Positions 34,875 to 46,879 of a DNA stretch of 64,000 nucleotides are shown here, in pieces. The position numbers and the translations under genes are program-made. The notes beneath the pieces were generated by a model that was given only the letters and a program-made list of their open reading frames with translations, searched no databases and was not told the DNA's origin. Within the stretch, counting starts at the first letter, position 1. Each line of letters opens with the position of its first letter. The DNA is from Mugil cephalus (Eukaryota; Chordata; Actinopteri; Mugiliformes; Mugilidae). The DNA is taken from positions 18,445,001 through 18,509,000 of the forward strand of contig NC_061781.1 of NCBI RefSeq assembly GCF_022458985.1. The letters run 5' to 3'.

Positions 34875-37800
34875 CACACACACAAACACCAGACAGGGGT
34901 CAGTGGAGGTACACAACCAAGTGGAGCAGACAAACTGTTGTTAGTCACACAGTCACAATAGCTTATATATTTCCAGACTAACATAAAAAAATAAAAAAAA
35001 ACCCTCATATGAGCGATTTGTGAAGGAGTACCTGTGTCTATCCCAGGAAGATGACTCATGAAGGCCCTTTACAGACACAAACCAAATTATTTTTAATACA
35101 CAGCAGCAACAAGAACAGTTTACACTCAGATTAATACCTCTGCTGGTTGAATTACTATTTAATTAGCTTATGGGTGTGTGTGTGTGCGCGCAACCAGAAT
35201 CAGCAGCCAAACACTCTGTGCCAACATTTAATCAGCACGGTTAAGAAGAAGGGAAGATGAGCGTCTCCTACCCTTTGGGTGTCATCCTCATCACTGCTCA
35301 GCTTCAGGTCATCGGCGAGCATGCTGTAAACAAACGGTCACAAAGTCCCGAAGTAATCAGACACCAGTGTTCTCTTTATGCCAGCTCAGAAACCTGTGTG
35401 CATCGCTGCGTGCAACCCAGCGGGCAGCGCAACTCACTTCAATTCACTGTATCAGATCTTCCCGAGAGCGTCTCTTTTCCTCAATATCAAACACATCTAA
35501 CACTCCTGTGTTGCATAACAAAGGTTATGTACGGCATGCGGTTGGCTTACACGGCTTAACATGTGTTTCGAATTGCGAGGAGGATGTAGAAAGTTAACAA
35601 ACAGGAGCACATCAGTCTCCGCTGACAGCCTTTCAGGAATGCCAGGCGACCTTTGACCCGACCTGTGTTACGCGGCCTGAACCACCGTTAGCCGCCCTGA
35701 CCCTACGCGCCTCCGTCCCTTCGCTCTTTCTCTCTATCATTCTGTCTTTTCGCTTGCAGCTGTGAAGGTGAGGAGGTTAATAAAGTTACAGACATCACAT
35801 CAGTTACATGCGTGTGATGTGTTTTATTGCACGCGAACGTGCCACAGTGGCATTTCGGCCTTAATGGCCCTGAGTGGATCAGGTTTCCGCCGGCTCTACT
35901 TACGATTTGTGAGGTGCAACGTGAGGGTGGCGGTTCATTCGCAGCTGGACATCGCCCCGACCTGACACAAATGACCAAACATGTAAGCGCGTTCAACTAG
36001 ATTTACACAAAAGCTAAGCAAACTTAAAGCAAACTGGAGAGTACATACCTGGTCTTTGCTGTGCAGCGGCTTGTTTTGCATCCTGGGGAAAGAGGGACGA
36101 CAAAGGTGATAAGCGGCAGATTAAAGATGTAGGAAAAATATGATCTGTTCCACACAAGCTTCTTCCGTTACCCACAATGCAATTCAATACCTTATAGTTT
36201 GCTTTGAAGATTCACCATATTTTTTCATTTTCAAACCTGTATTTTCAACTAAAGCTGATTAAAATTAAATGAAGTTTCTCCGAATTGAATGAATGAATGG
36301 ATCTTTTTGCACATATAATATGTAATAGTATTATGTTACTCAAACACACGCACACATGCATGCATACCTTAGACTTGTAGAGGATTCGCCGCTCCTGGTC
36401 ACCCCCAAAGGCTTGCTGGGACGGCCAGGACTGAGTCATGTCCTGTGTGCCAGAAAGTCAAAGGTGAGTTGCTGAGACGCCTCCGTCACGGTCTTGTCTT
36501 AATTTCCTCCTTTCTTTAGCCATTAGTCATCTCCCCCATTTGCAAACACGCCCCAAGTTTGACAGCTGACTCTCATTACCAGCTCCGCTTCAGCCCACCA
36601 GGGGGAGCGTGTCTGGCTGTGGATGTGGTTTAGCTTGTCACGTCTTAGTGTTGGCTGAGAAAAGTGAATGACATGCTTGAAGTGGCTGTGATCAGTCAGT
36701 AGTAAATTTAAAAAAAACAACCCGGCTCATCAGAGCTGCTACTGTGACACGAGCAGGTGCGCGCAGCGGCAGCTCATTTGACTTGCACGTGAACAATTCG
36801 CACACCGCAGGCTGAAAATTGGATCCATTATACATTGAAACAGATATGATTTTGCTTTTATCTGCAGGATTGAACCGGGTATTTCTGGCCCTCTAGACTT
36901 TTTTTTTTTAGTCTGCACTCTCAAAGATGAGAAACTGTTGAACCAGAACACAAGACAGCTCATCACAACCTCTGCTGCTTGTTAAGGAAACCCCGGGGAA
37001 ATGAGTATAAAAGACGTCAGGTGCAAAACCGTGTGCTTTTATTCAATTACACAAGACAAAACAGGCCAACGTAGGTTTGGTAGAGGTGTCAGTTCTAGTA
37101 TTTACTCCTTAATTTTACTGCACAGTTCAGACATCGCTACGGTGGATGGCGTTGCGCGCTGCAAGTCTGTGGTGAACATGCATGCTTGTACACCTGGACT
37201 GTCACGAGGACGCAGCTCATTTCTTATTTCTTCTCTGTGCGCGGCACTCGAGAGGAAATCAGCCACACGGAGGAGGCATGGCATCCACCGTACACTGTCT
37301 TTGCTCCTGCCCTGATCATAATCTCTTCTGATTAGATTGCCTGCAGTCACACTCACAGACAAAACCAGACCTCGTGGATCCCGACAAATGGCCTGATTTT
37401 TTTAAAATTTTCTACCGCTCATTTACCATTTTGGCGTGATACAGCTCCTCAGCCGTGTCATAATGTGGAATCATGGGCGTGTGACAGTCGTTGGGTGAAG
37501 GAGGAGCACATTAATGCACGGGCGATGAGACTGTGATAAAGCTCTGGAAAAGGTTTTCAGCTCCGATGTCTGAGGATGCGTTTGGGTGCGCGTGTGTGCG
37601 TGCGTATATTAAAAGGTTGGTGGGCTGAGTGCAGATCAGGATGTGTGGTAACAGCAGCCGCTGAGATCTTAAAGGAATCGTGTTGTATTTCGGAACATGA
37701 GTCTCATTGGTGTCCCACTCTCATATTATGTCTGTGCAGCGCACGGCCGCAGCCAATAGCCGGTTAGTTTTCACCTAGAATAAACGCTGGAAATGGGGGA

Positions 37801-39308
37801 AGATTCAGGCCGGCTCTAATCAAATTCACTAAACTTAATAAGTGTTGTGATTTTCGAGTGGGCTCAGATTAAAGAAACGGTATGTAATGTGTTATTCGGT
37901 GCAATTTTTAATCATGTAAATGGTTTCTTTAATTCCAGCACAAACCTGCTGTAAGGAAATATTCTTTAATTATTTCTCTATTATATGTTCATGAGATGAC
38001 TTTTTTTTTTTTTTTTTTAACGTGGCCAATCACTCCCAATCTTTTCACTTCCTCTGTTCCTCCTCCCTCTTCCCACCCTCAGCACTAAACCCTGGAGGGC
38101 GAGAGTTTCCTCTCTCTCTCGGCTCATCCTTTCACTTCATTATCTGTCCTCTGTCAGTCACCAAGGACACAGCACCAGCCCTCACCCCGTTCCTCCTCCT
38201 CCTCCTCTTCCTCTTCCTTCTCCTCCTCCTCCTCCTCCTCCTCCTCCTCCAACAACAACAACAACAAGCTCTCCCCAGGTGGAGCATTATGTGTTGCTAT
38301 CTTCCTTCCACCCTCTCCCACCCCATTCGCTGCATCTCTACCCTCCTCCTTTGCTTCGCGCTCACCGTCCCACGCCGGTGTCACAACATGGGGAGGAAAT
38401 AAAAACCTCCACTGAGCAAGATCTGTGTGAGGACGGTGTCGACAAACAGCTGATGGGTCCATGAACAGAATAAGAAGCTGCAGCTACATTCATAATCAGT
38501 TTTATTTTCATGCAAAAATGCTAAATATTCCCTGCCTATGTTATATAATAGTAAACAGTTAAGTCTGTGATTATGTCACAATATGGTAACTGAAACATCA
38601 CGCTCGATTCTGCAGTTTCCTTTTAATGAACGCAGCTTCATTAACTCATGGGGACTAATAATCTGCAGAAGAACTGATAATGCATGCAGCCATTAGCTGT
38701 AGCCCCCTTCCAGTGAGCGGCAGGTGTTTCCTCCTCTAAACAATGCGGCGCAGTCAGTCTTTTAAATCTACGTTCTATCCGAACTGACCATGCACGCCGC
38801 AAGAAATCAAATGCAGCTGCTGCTAGTTCTTAGTGGTCACTGCAACTATTATTAAGACAGTCAAATTCAAGTCGTTACTCACCTCGAAAATATCTTTGGC
38901 ACAGCAGTTGTGTTGGCTTCTTTTTACCTGTGCAAACATTTGTGATAGAGACACTTCAAATGAGGACAGCACCACAGGAAGTTAAAACTAACATCTGCAG
39001 TCAGAGGGAGTTTTGAAACGGAGCAACAGAGGCAGGTTTACTTTTGAATTAGGCAAGCACAGAGACAGAGGGCGGTTGATGACGACGTGGTTAATCTATA
39101 TCTGGCCCCCCTTGTAGTGTGTGCATTGTGTGCACCTCCTTAGAATTTCAGTATGAGCACACTTGATTGAGCACATTTGCTTTGCATTTAAGTACTGACA
39201 AATATAGCGACGTGCACGAATTCCCGCAATACACAGGTAGTGAGTACATAATAAAAATTTCATGCATCACTCGTTGCACATAATCTGAAGTTTTGTTTCC
39301 ATGACAAA

Positions 39309-39371
<63 letters not shown>

Positions 39372-40960
39372 ACACCCACACACTTGCACACATACTGTAA
39401 ATTTCACCTTCTGCATTCTGCTTCCCGCCTTTTTTGCTGGTGCACCTTCGACTCAGCAGCGCAGCACTTTACTGTAAACCTTAGGGTCTCGCCCGGTAAT
39501 TGTGAGACTTGAGAATACTTTGAAGCTTTTAGATGAGTCATATCTTAGAAATCACAGCTGCAGTTGATCAGCCGGATGCTAAAGCTATTGCAGGCAACTT
39601 TCTGTTTCCATCCACGTTTCACCCTCCCCGGTTCTTTTGCTCAGCCCTCCACTTTCCTCCAATAATTCGGCTCGCAATTTAAAGTCACCTCATTGGTATG
39701 AAAACCGAGAGCCGCGTTGCTCAAGCATTAAGACTAAGGACAAATTCTTTGCATAACTTGCACTTCCCCATCTGTGTAACTGTGTGTGCTGTCCATGTGG
39801 GAGTGTTGTTTCATCCTGTGACTTTAGTTTCTTTCTTGGATGTTTGTGAAAACAGATGCACAAATTAGCTGCAATATAATACATATAGATATCGTTTTCC
39901 CTGGGCTCACATTTACGGCACTTGCTATCTGATTATATTTGTCTGGCTTAGTTTCAGTTTTACCACGTCTGCACATGTAACTCTCATTTACAATGTTGTT
40001 TAACATTTCCTTCACACGTATGACGTAGATGATTTCCTTCTTAATTCCGTGCCCCAACACTTGTCTTCGGTGCCATCTGTGCCGCATAGGAATGCCCACT
40101 GAAGAAATGTTTGTGTAGCGCAGCATTGCATGTCTGTTCTTGCACGCATGAGTCACAACGGTCAGTATCTGAGTGGTTGGAGACTGGGCCCGCGGATGGA
40201 AAAAACAGTGCGCGTGTGAAAACTGTCTGATTATCACAACCACGAGGCGGTTATGTGGCCACGGGCGCTGAATAAAAGCAACAGATAAACACAGACAGTC
40301 AGTCGGTACTCCAGCTCCCCGTGGCGGTGGGCGCACGCCTGGCCTGCTTCATCACTTTACATTTGCAGGACCATTAGAGTGAACATAATCAGGAAATGTG
40401 GTTCATACGTCTATACACACACCAGTATCAAGGGCCACAGCTCTGGTGCAATACACAGATGAGTCAAATCCCTCGTTGCCAAACAAACCACAACCCATCA
40501 AAACACCTGCAACAAGCAACATGCAGCCAGCTACACTATTACCACCTGTTACATTCTTAAAGTATCTGCTATTATTCTGAAGCCCTGTTCAATTTCAGGT
40601 TACTCTCAGCTTCTCCACCTATTCTGGGAGCTATTGAATCCAATCTGAGGACTTTTAATCTGTTAACACAACCTTTATGAAGATATGACTCCAAAATGCA
40701 GGCTCACAGTTATTAATTAATTAATATTTGATGTAGTGTTTTGTTTAATATAAATGACATTTCATTTGGGTGCAGACTGACGACTTTCAACACGCACAAG
40801 TATACGACTCACTTAACGCCACTGGCCCATGTGTAGTGGATTATTTCTTTCTCTTTAAAAGTATGCCACGATGAGCGTAAGCACTCACCTGAGAATATGC
40901 GCATCGGAGCAGAATGCAGACAATGGAAAGTTTCCCTTTGCCACCGAGGACAGTAGGCAT
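27689..40960 (-). CDS. aff3: AF4/FMR2 family member, AFF3-like elongation scaffold
   Basis: Eighteen coding exons join in frame to 1209 residues: 40889-40960, 38883-38927, 36368-36442, 36049-36082, 35904-35961, 35272-35323, 34637-34816, 30891-32852, 30643-30767, 30341-30512, 29691-29800, 29462-29525, 28705-28841, 28545-28616, 28339-28432, 28207-28256, 27903-28108, 27689-27810. Family marks are the DMTQSWP segment, the ELL-contact-like [14 protein letters not shown] (near 96), a Ser-rich stretch, WQLDKWL (181-187), the AF9-binding-type [13 protein letters not shown] (near 770), a basic KRKRK, and the C-terminal homology domain from about 963 to the end ([48 protein letters not shown]). The family scaffolds super-elongation complexes. 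The name AFF3 rests mainly on linkage to REV1; another AFF paralogue is possible. The usual N-terminal homology region is not found. The first exon and the 34-58-base exons are the least certain. Confidence 0.82.
29924..30240. repeat. Dispersed repeat, copy A (aff3 intron)
   Basis: The first 115 bases share a spaced word pattern with 44745-44870 and 45731-45850 (GAGTTTTCTTGAGGACATTT, CATCTTCAGTC, GAGATTAGGTTTTTATTAG). The right end carries CTAATAAAAACCTA, the exact reverse complement of TAGGTTTTTATTAG at about 30003-30016, giving an inverted-repeat frame of about 230 bases. The family is not assigned. Confidence 0.5.
30614..30640. repeat. 27-T run next to an aff3 donor site
   Basis: It is read as A27 on the minus strand, immediately after the GTA of the donor that ends the exon at 30643. 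A homopolymer of this length is prone to length change and to sequencing error. Confidence 0.9.
34391..34432. repeat. (CTC)n microsatellite in aff3 intron
   Basis: This is a near-perfect CTC/TCC trinucleotide run with one CTT interruption. It is intronic in the aff3 model. Confidence 0.9.
34841..34884. repeat. (CA)n microsatellite beside an aff3 acceptor
   Basis: About 22 CA units with one CG interruption, read as UG repeats in the aff3 transcript, end about 25 bases upstream of the inferred acceptor at 34817. Confidence 0.9.
36595..36607 (+). promoter_or_regulatory. CTCF-like site, forward
   Basis: CCACCAGGGGGAG matches the CTCF core CCASYAGRKGGC at 11 of 12 positions, on the plus strand, in an aff3 intron. 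Occupancy is unknown. Confidence 0.4.
38191..38267. repeat. (CTC)n-(AAC)n compound microsatellite
   Basis: The CTC/TCC run to 38250 is followed directly by AAC units. It lies in the large aff3 intron. Read on the minus strand it gives a long Glu/Leu run in an open frame that has no gene features. Confidence 0.9.
39311..39369. repeat. (CA)29 microsatellite
   Basis: A nearly pure CA run of about 59 bases in the aff3 first large intron. It is a likely polymorphic marker. Confidence 0.95.
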
Positions 40961-41300
40961 GGTTCCTGGATGGTCAGTGCTGTCCTCCGGTATCCATAGC
41001 ACTAAGGACTGAGCGGACGCCGTGCTTCCCTCGCCGTGACGCTGACATTAGTCCGGTTCACTCCCGACGAGTCGTGGATCCTCCGTGAGGCAGCTGCAGC
41101 GTCTCTCTCTGTCACTGAGGGAGACAGAGGGCGATGTAGGCGGGCCGGTAACGTCAGAGATGACACACACGCGGCTCACGCAAAGAGATCACGACTCAGA
41201 CAGTGGCCTTGTGGATGTTCAGCGCCGGTGCTGCGTAACTGGGGTATCACAGCCAGCCGGAGCTGCTGAATATACACCCGGAGGAGGAACACTCGATGAT
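40961..41300 (-). promoter_or_regulatory. aff3: aff3 promoter and 5' UTR
   Basis: This GC/CpG-rich stretch lies just upstream of the inferred start exon, with GGGCCGGTAACGTCAGAG and other CRE-like halves near 41150. On the minus strand an out-of-frame short ORF runs from ATG at 41048 to TGA at 40974, overlapping the leader. The REV1-side reading frame of the start codon has a TAA just upstream of this region, so no longer N-terminus can be coded here without more exons. Confidence 0.5.
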
Positions 41301-44199
41301 GATAAATTGATAAATTTATACCTACTCTCCTTATACCTAAGTTAATTGATTTTGCTTTAGTCACTTGGCTTGGGGCACAGCTGTAAGTTGATTTGTTTTT
41401 AAGTGTCAGCACAAAGTTTGACATTAAGAACAGCTGCGCAACACTTGCTTGAATTAACCATCTTCCAGGTTTGTTTAGAGAAATGTTGAACGATGCTTTG
41501 TAAAAATAAGCAGTGTCTAAAAAAAAAAGACGGACTGCAATTTTAGTGGAGAAAGGGAGAGGTGTAAAGATAGTTAGATCTCACAATAAAGTTGGTCCAT
41601 ATAGTTAGATAGTTATCTATTAAGTCGCTTAAAGCCACTATTTTTAATTTAATGTAAATATTTCTGAGTGTTGTTTAGCCCAGCCTTTCCAAACAAATAA
41701 CTGTCAGGATGTGACTCAGCCAATTTAATTTTGACTCACTAACTGCTACTGCTACTGTGTCCATCTAACTCCTTCAGTTTGTTGTTTAGTGTGGAGTGGG
41801 TACGGGGAGTTTTCAAATCGTTTTGTTAAAAAACATAAATTCCTGCAGTAGCAAGAGACAACATAAAGATTGATGAGAGTCAACAGTTTAACTATTAGGG
41901 ACAGTCTTCGCATTACAGTCGGACACATGCAAAGGAGCTGCATCCTCAGATAATCACGGGTCATTTTCATGTGATAGTCAGAAACCGACAGTATAACTAA
42001 CGATTGATGTTTATCCTTCAAGTTGAAAAGAAAGAAAAAGACTCAAAGGGGGCTCAGGGCACATGAACCTACATGATACTTTATTCAAGAGGCAAGCGAA
42101 AAACGAAATGGAAAATGTGGACGCGCATGTTTCTACATCTGTGTGTGAATGTAGCTACAATATAAGTAAAAACGTATCAAATATGTGTCATCTGTTGAAT
42201 GTAAACATTCATAAACACACTTTTGTCCACATTTGTGGACAATGGTCTTACTTCTTTCCTAGTTGGACTGAAACTGCTTTATAATGTTTCTCATCACCCG
42301 TTTCTCACACATCAGTGGCTAAAGAGCTGCTGAGATCTAAGGTGCTGGCCTTAAAAACTTAGACAGGAAACCCCTTCACTTTCATTATTGTAATGTCCTC
42401 TCTGGGTTCTTGATCCGTGTCTGTTTCGATACTGTCTATCTGTGTCCTTTTGGTTTGTCTGTTTTTGTAATTGCCTGTTGTATGTTTCTTGTTTTAAAGT
42501 CTTCTCTGTCTGTCAGTTTTGTGTAGCTGCCTTGGGACTACGGCTGAAAATTTGTGCTAAGTCCGGCGCGTTTACACCGATGACTAACGCGTCAATGTTG
42601 ATTAATGTGCATTGTCCCAATTCAATAAATGAATAATAATAACTCCGCAGCCTTGCAATCAGAGAACAACCCACTCTTCCACCTGAGGCGCAGTCATTCA
42701 CATTACCTCTAAGTTAAATAACACTTTAAAAAAGTTTCTTGGCACCAGATAGTGGAGTCAGATCATTCATGACTATATAAATGTCGGGCACACCTTTTCC
42801 AAAAAAGGGCGGTCCGATGTTATGTTTGGTTTTCTAACCCAGATTTGTGATGCTCCTTATTTCAGTGTTTGTGAGTGAGGTCCAGGACCCAACAGCAGGG
42901 GAGAGTACTACATTTTATCCAACTCTGCTATACAATTTGGTGTTTTTTTATTATCCCCTCCTCACATTCTCTATATTTGTAGCGGTATATGCAGAGTCAC
43001 ATCGAATATCAAACACTTCTTTGACATGCTGTGAGCAAATTTAAGTTTGTTGTCTCCCACTGTGGGCTACATTCCCTCTACAGAAAGCATATGCCCCCTC
43101 ATTTCTCTTTCAGACAACTTGGCATTGTTTGTGCAGTCCATCCTTTACTCTGCGTAATGCACTGTGGCATGTGAAGTGGCTCTGGGTTGCATGGACATTG
43201 TCATAGTGAAATATGAGGCAGCTCAGATGGCTTTGGGGAGGGGGGGAGCAAAGAGTCGAAGGAGAAGGTGGACGCGAGATGATTGATATATTAGAGCTCT
43301 GGCTGCATTGATTCAAGGGACCATGGGCGTGATCCTTCAAACCACCTGTTTTCCTTTACAACGGCAGCTTTATAAAGACAAAGAGCGTGGAGCATTTTCA
43401 TTGATTAAATCTCGAATTTGGTTTTCAGTTGCACGCCCCAGAGATTCCTTATTTGTTTATGGCACCTGTCGAAGGCCGAACACTGAAGAGAACACTGGGG
43501 CTGCCCCAGACTGCCGTGTGACACTGTTGAGTTTTACTTGTTTGTGAACTGAACTGAATCTGAAGAATGTGGGAAATCAGAAATATACTGCTGAGAAGAG
43601 GAAGACTGGAAAAGCTCCTAATTACCAGTTCATTAAATAATAAGATGATAAAAAGATATGTTCTTGGATTGTGTTGTTAAATGTCTTCATGCGTGAACAC
43701 TGATATGAGAAAGGACTCTTCTCTACTTGTTCGGGCCTTCATGCTTGATCACTGACCAAGGTTGTTCTTTTTTTTCCACTGCAGCGCTACGCTCTGAGAC
43801 ACCAGCCCTGGTTCATAATATCACTGTGAGCATTTATAGTTGAAAGTGTCAGCCCTTCTCAGACATGCACTAAGCCTCTGCATTTGGAGTTTCACTACTT
43901 AATTATTGAGCAGTCATCTGTAATCCAGACCTATTTCCATTGTGTTTTGCTGTGTGTTAATAATGCACACGGGCACTCAGTGGCAACTTTACTGTAGCGT
44001 CTATTAGCATCAATATAATAAATTGTTGATGTTTTCTAACGTGTGTCTATTATGTCACATTTTAATATATATATGAGAAGTTGGACACTCGGTGTGTGTG
44101 TCTGTCTGTTTTCTCTGGACTAAACTGACTCTTAGCAAGTTTCCTTGATGTCATAAAAACTCTCTTAATCTGTCTTGTCTTCTTCCTTTGCATGACAAC

Positions 44200-44640
44200 G
44201 ATATTAAGAAGCCGCCGAAGCCACAGCCTCTTCCTGTAGAGCAGAATGGAAACTGTAGGGACGATCTGGGAATGGAAGGATATGAATGATGCCTAGGGCC
44301 ACAGTAGCACCCTTGGTTACAGACCCATGGCGACAGGACCTCAAAGGCACAACGGCATCCCTCGGCGCTGCCTGTTTAGAACACGGCTGGCCTCAAGGGT
44401 CAGCCTTCCTGACAACCAACGCGCTCCTTCTTTCTCTCAGATGTGGGAAGTGGATGGAGATGGAGAGGCACGGGGAGAGCGGGAGCGAGGCCGAGCTACG
44501 CTTGCTTTGGTCGCTGTGGAGATCCTGCGGGTCTTCCAGATTCCTGCAGGTGGAGGCGGAAATGTGGGAAACACTTTACAACAAGGCATCTGTTGTTAAG
44601 GCTCCTATTATTGGCTTCACAAGTGGTTAAGTGGAAGTAA
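44200..44640 (+). other. GC-rich coding-like island, unidentified
   Basis: Composition and codon-like periodicity differ from the AT-rich surroundings. After an acceptor-like TTAAG, a frame reads KPPKPQPLPVEQNGNC and stops near 44287. A second frame stays open from 44286 to 44630 and a third from 44327 to 44599. Open stretches falling in three different frames suggest a decayed gene fragment or an exon of an unknown transcript. I do not recognise the family. Confidence 0.3.
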
Positions 44641-44744
44641 AAATACATGACTCATGATCAAAATGGGAAAAGTACAGAAGCAAAAATCAAAAACAAAAAT
44701 CACATGTGGTTTGGGATTTTAATGCTAATCCAAAATCCAAAAAT

Positions 44745-44870
44745 CGACTGAAGTTTTGAGAAGACGTTTCGCCGCTCATCTGAGTTGCTTCATCAGTTCT
44801 AAGGAACTGGCGGGAAGTTGAGGTTTAAATAAGAAACTCTGTGGGTAAAATCCCAAGGGGGGGTATTTGT
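44745..44870. repeat. Dispersed repeat, copy B
   Basis: It contains GAGAAGACGTTTCGCCGCTC, then ATCTGAGTTGCTTCATCAGT and GAGGTTTAAATAAGAAACTC. This is a motif series I know from many fish sequences; the element class is not assigned. It is related to copies at 29924-30040 and 45731-45850. Confidence 0.5.
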
Positions 44871-45549
44871 AGTAAGAAATAATGATGAAGTCATTGTTAA
44901 GAAAAGATTTTCTTGTCCAAATGTTCATCAGTCATTTCTTCAAGCTGTCTTCCTGACCACTGTAGAGGTTCATTGTCTTCATTGTTGAATTGATTTGTAA
45001 ACCTTTATTATTATATTTATTACAAAGAGGTAACAATTACCCAAATTCTATAGCTCAACGACCTTAACATGCACCTTCCTCTCAGCATCCATTTAACTCT
45101 GGTCATGAATAAACAGTGAGCAAATAGCTCCACCTTGTGGCCGGTGTGAGAATTGACCCTCTCCTGTGCTACAGTGTTTGTCTGCTGTGTGACTGAGTCA
45201 CACAGGAGTTGTGAGGAGGCAGTGCACTCCAGATCACAACTTATTAAAAACACAGAGCCACACACAATAGACGTGTCCCCAATATTATGTCCTCCCCGTC
45301 CCTCATTGATTGGCTTGTTTCGATAAACCCACACTCGTGATATATTCAGTATGACATTAAACAATCAGCCACATAGTCATATATTAGCATAGATGCCTTT
45401 TGATTCTGCTTACGCTATGTGATTCATTGTCTAACTAGTGATGCGATGATTCTGTTTGCATGTTTTTATGATTCTTTCAACTGCTTCAAATTCCTCCAAG
45501 TGTGATTAACCAAAAAAAAAAAAAAAAACAACATTATAGTAATAATTTG

Positions 45550-45715
45550 TGCTGTATTAATCCCACATGGGGAAATTATTTTCTGCATTTAAAGCATTTG
45601 GAGCAGTAGGCTGCTACTTGTGTAGCGCCCGAGGAGGAAACTGGGGTTAAAGGCACCTTAAAGCCATGGACATGAGGGAATGTGAACCCATGACCCCTTC
45701 GGCCCCAAGCCAAAA
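45550..45715. repeat. Dispersed repeat with CCCACATGGGGAAATT
   Basis: ATTAATCCCACATGGGGAAA, then GAGCAGTAGGCTGCTACT, GCGCCCGAGGAGGAAACTGG and GTGAACCCATGACCCC form a known type of fish interspersed repeat. A shorter similar start (CACGTGTGGGAAATTTCC) opens the duplication at 21.5 kb. The family is not named. Confidence 0.4.
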
Positions 45716-45730
45716 CAACGGCAACCAGAT

Positions 45731-45850
45731 TTGTTTGAGTTGTCTTAAGGGCATCTCTCCACTCATCCCAGTGACCTTTTCAGTCCCAAATGAGTAGTGA
45801 TGAGTTTAAGTTTTTGTTAGGGACATCTGTGGGAGGTGGACACTGATTTG
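45731..45850. repeat. Dispersed repeat, copy C
   Basis: TTTGAGTTGTCTTAAGGGCA, TCTCCACTCATCCCAGTGAC and GAGTTTAAGTTTTTGTTAG align with copies A and B. It is the most diverged in its first third. Confidence 0.45.
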
Positions 45851-46500
45851 ACTGAGGTTCTGTAAACGACCAGGCTCTCACCTGGGACTATGGGAATGAT
45901 TTCACATTCACAATGTGTTGTTTCAAAGAAAATAAATGAACCGTATTGTATTATTTTCTGCCTTTTTTCAGGTTACACATTTACACTAAATGTGAGCAGA
46001 GCAAACAAATGTTTTAAACTTGTAGACTGTCGTGAACACTTAAACTGCTAAGTAATGAATTTTATATATATGTCAGAAATCATTTTTCTTTTCCAAATTT
46101 CTAACTTGGTAATTGTCTTGTGAGCCCTTTTGTGTGATCCTGACTCTTTGGAAGGTTGCTATTATATTATATTGCAGTTTTCTGGGGCACCAGGAGAGCC
46201 GTAATATAAAACAGCTTGAAAGCAGATCACCATGGAAAGATTCCAATGATAAGAACATATATCAGTTAAAATGTGTTTTAAAATGGACTAGGTGACTTGC
46301 CTGCTCAGCCGTTTCCCCCTTTTGAACCGTGGCCCTGTCCATAAACGCAGCTTACAGCAGATAACAACAGCTCGCCTGTGGCGTGGTTATAATAAACGGA
46401 TAAAAGAGCAGGATATGCAAAGCCACGCAGTGAAAGCCTATTCATGACATGACGAAGTGCCCTAACAACTGGTTGGACTGGCTTGTCCCTCCACTGTGAT

Positions 46501-46879
46501 GTCATCCAATAGATGAGGCTGGCGGCTGATGCGCATGTATGCAGTCCACTGCCTCAACACATCACGGCGAACCGCACTTGACAGTTTTCCAGGCTGGAGG
46601 GGGGAAAACACACCATTCAAGGGAGGAAACCAGACTCGCTGAATTTCCATCAGCCAGCCGTCATCCGCATCCACCCGAGGTAGAGGGTTTCCCGCAGCCT
46701 CTCCCTCCCCATCCCTCCCCATCTCCATTTCTCTTTATCTCGCATCATTTTTTTTTTGGAGGGGGGGTATTCAAGATGTTTCTGTTCTAACGCACAGATG
46801 ACAGCGTAACCAGGGCGGTGAGCTGTTACAGATACCAAAACACAGCCGCTTTGTTGAACGGGATCTGCTGTGACTGGAC
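46501..46879 (+). promoter_or_regulatory. arhgef7: arhgef7 promoter / 5' leader
   Basis: The stretch upstream of the ATG holds pyrimidine-rich TCCCTCCCCATCCC tracts and a G run. Two very short upstream ORFs precede the main start, ATG at 46776 (stop ending at 46790) and ATG at 46798 (stop ending at 46809). They matter only if the transcript starts upstream of them. Confidence 0.45.

Larger units (their letters stand above)
41301..46500. other. aff3-arhgef7 intergenic region
   Basis: No exon of either gene was recognised. It contains an AT-rich stretch to 44.1 kb, a GC-rich coding-like island (44200-44640), dispersed repeat copies at 44745-44870, 45550-45715 and 45731-45850, and an interrupted A run near 45515. 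I looked here on the minus strand for the missing AFF N-terminal exons and did not find them. Confidence 0.5.

Noticed and set aside
38154-38462. Open frame with a long Glu/Leu run
   Set aside because: It is produced by the CTC trinucleotide microsatellite; there is no start context, splice signal or family resemblance.
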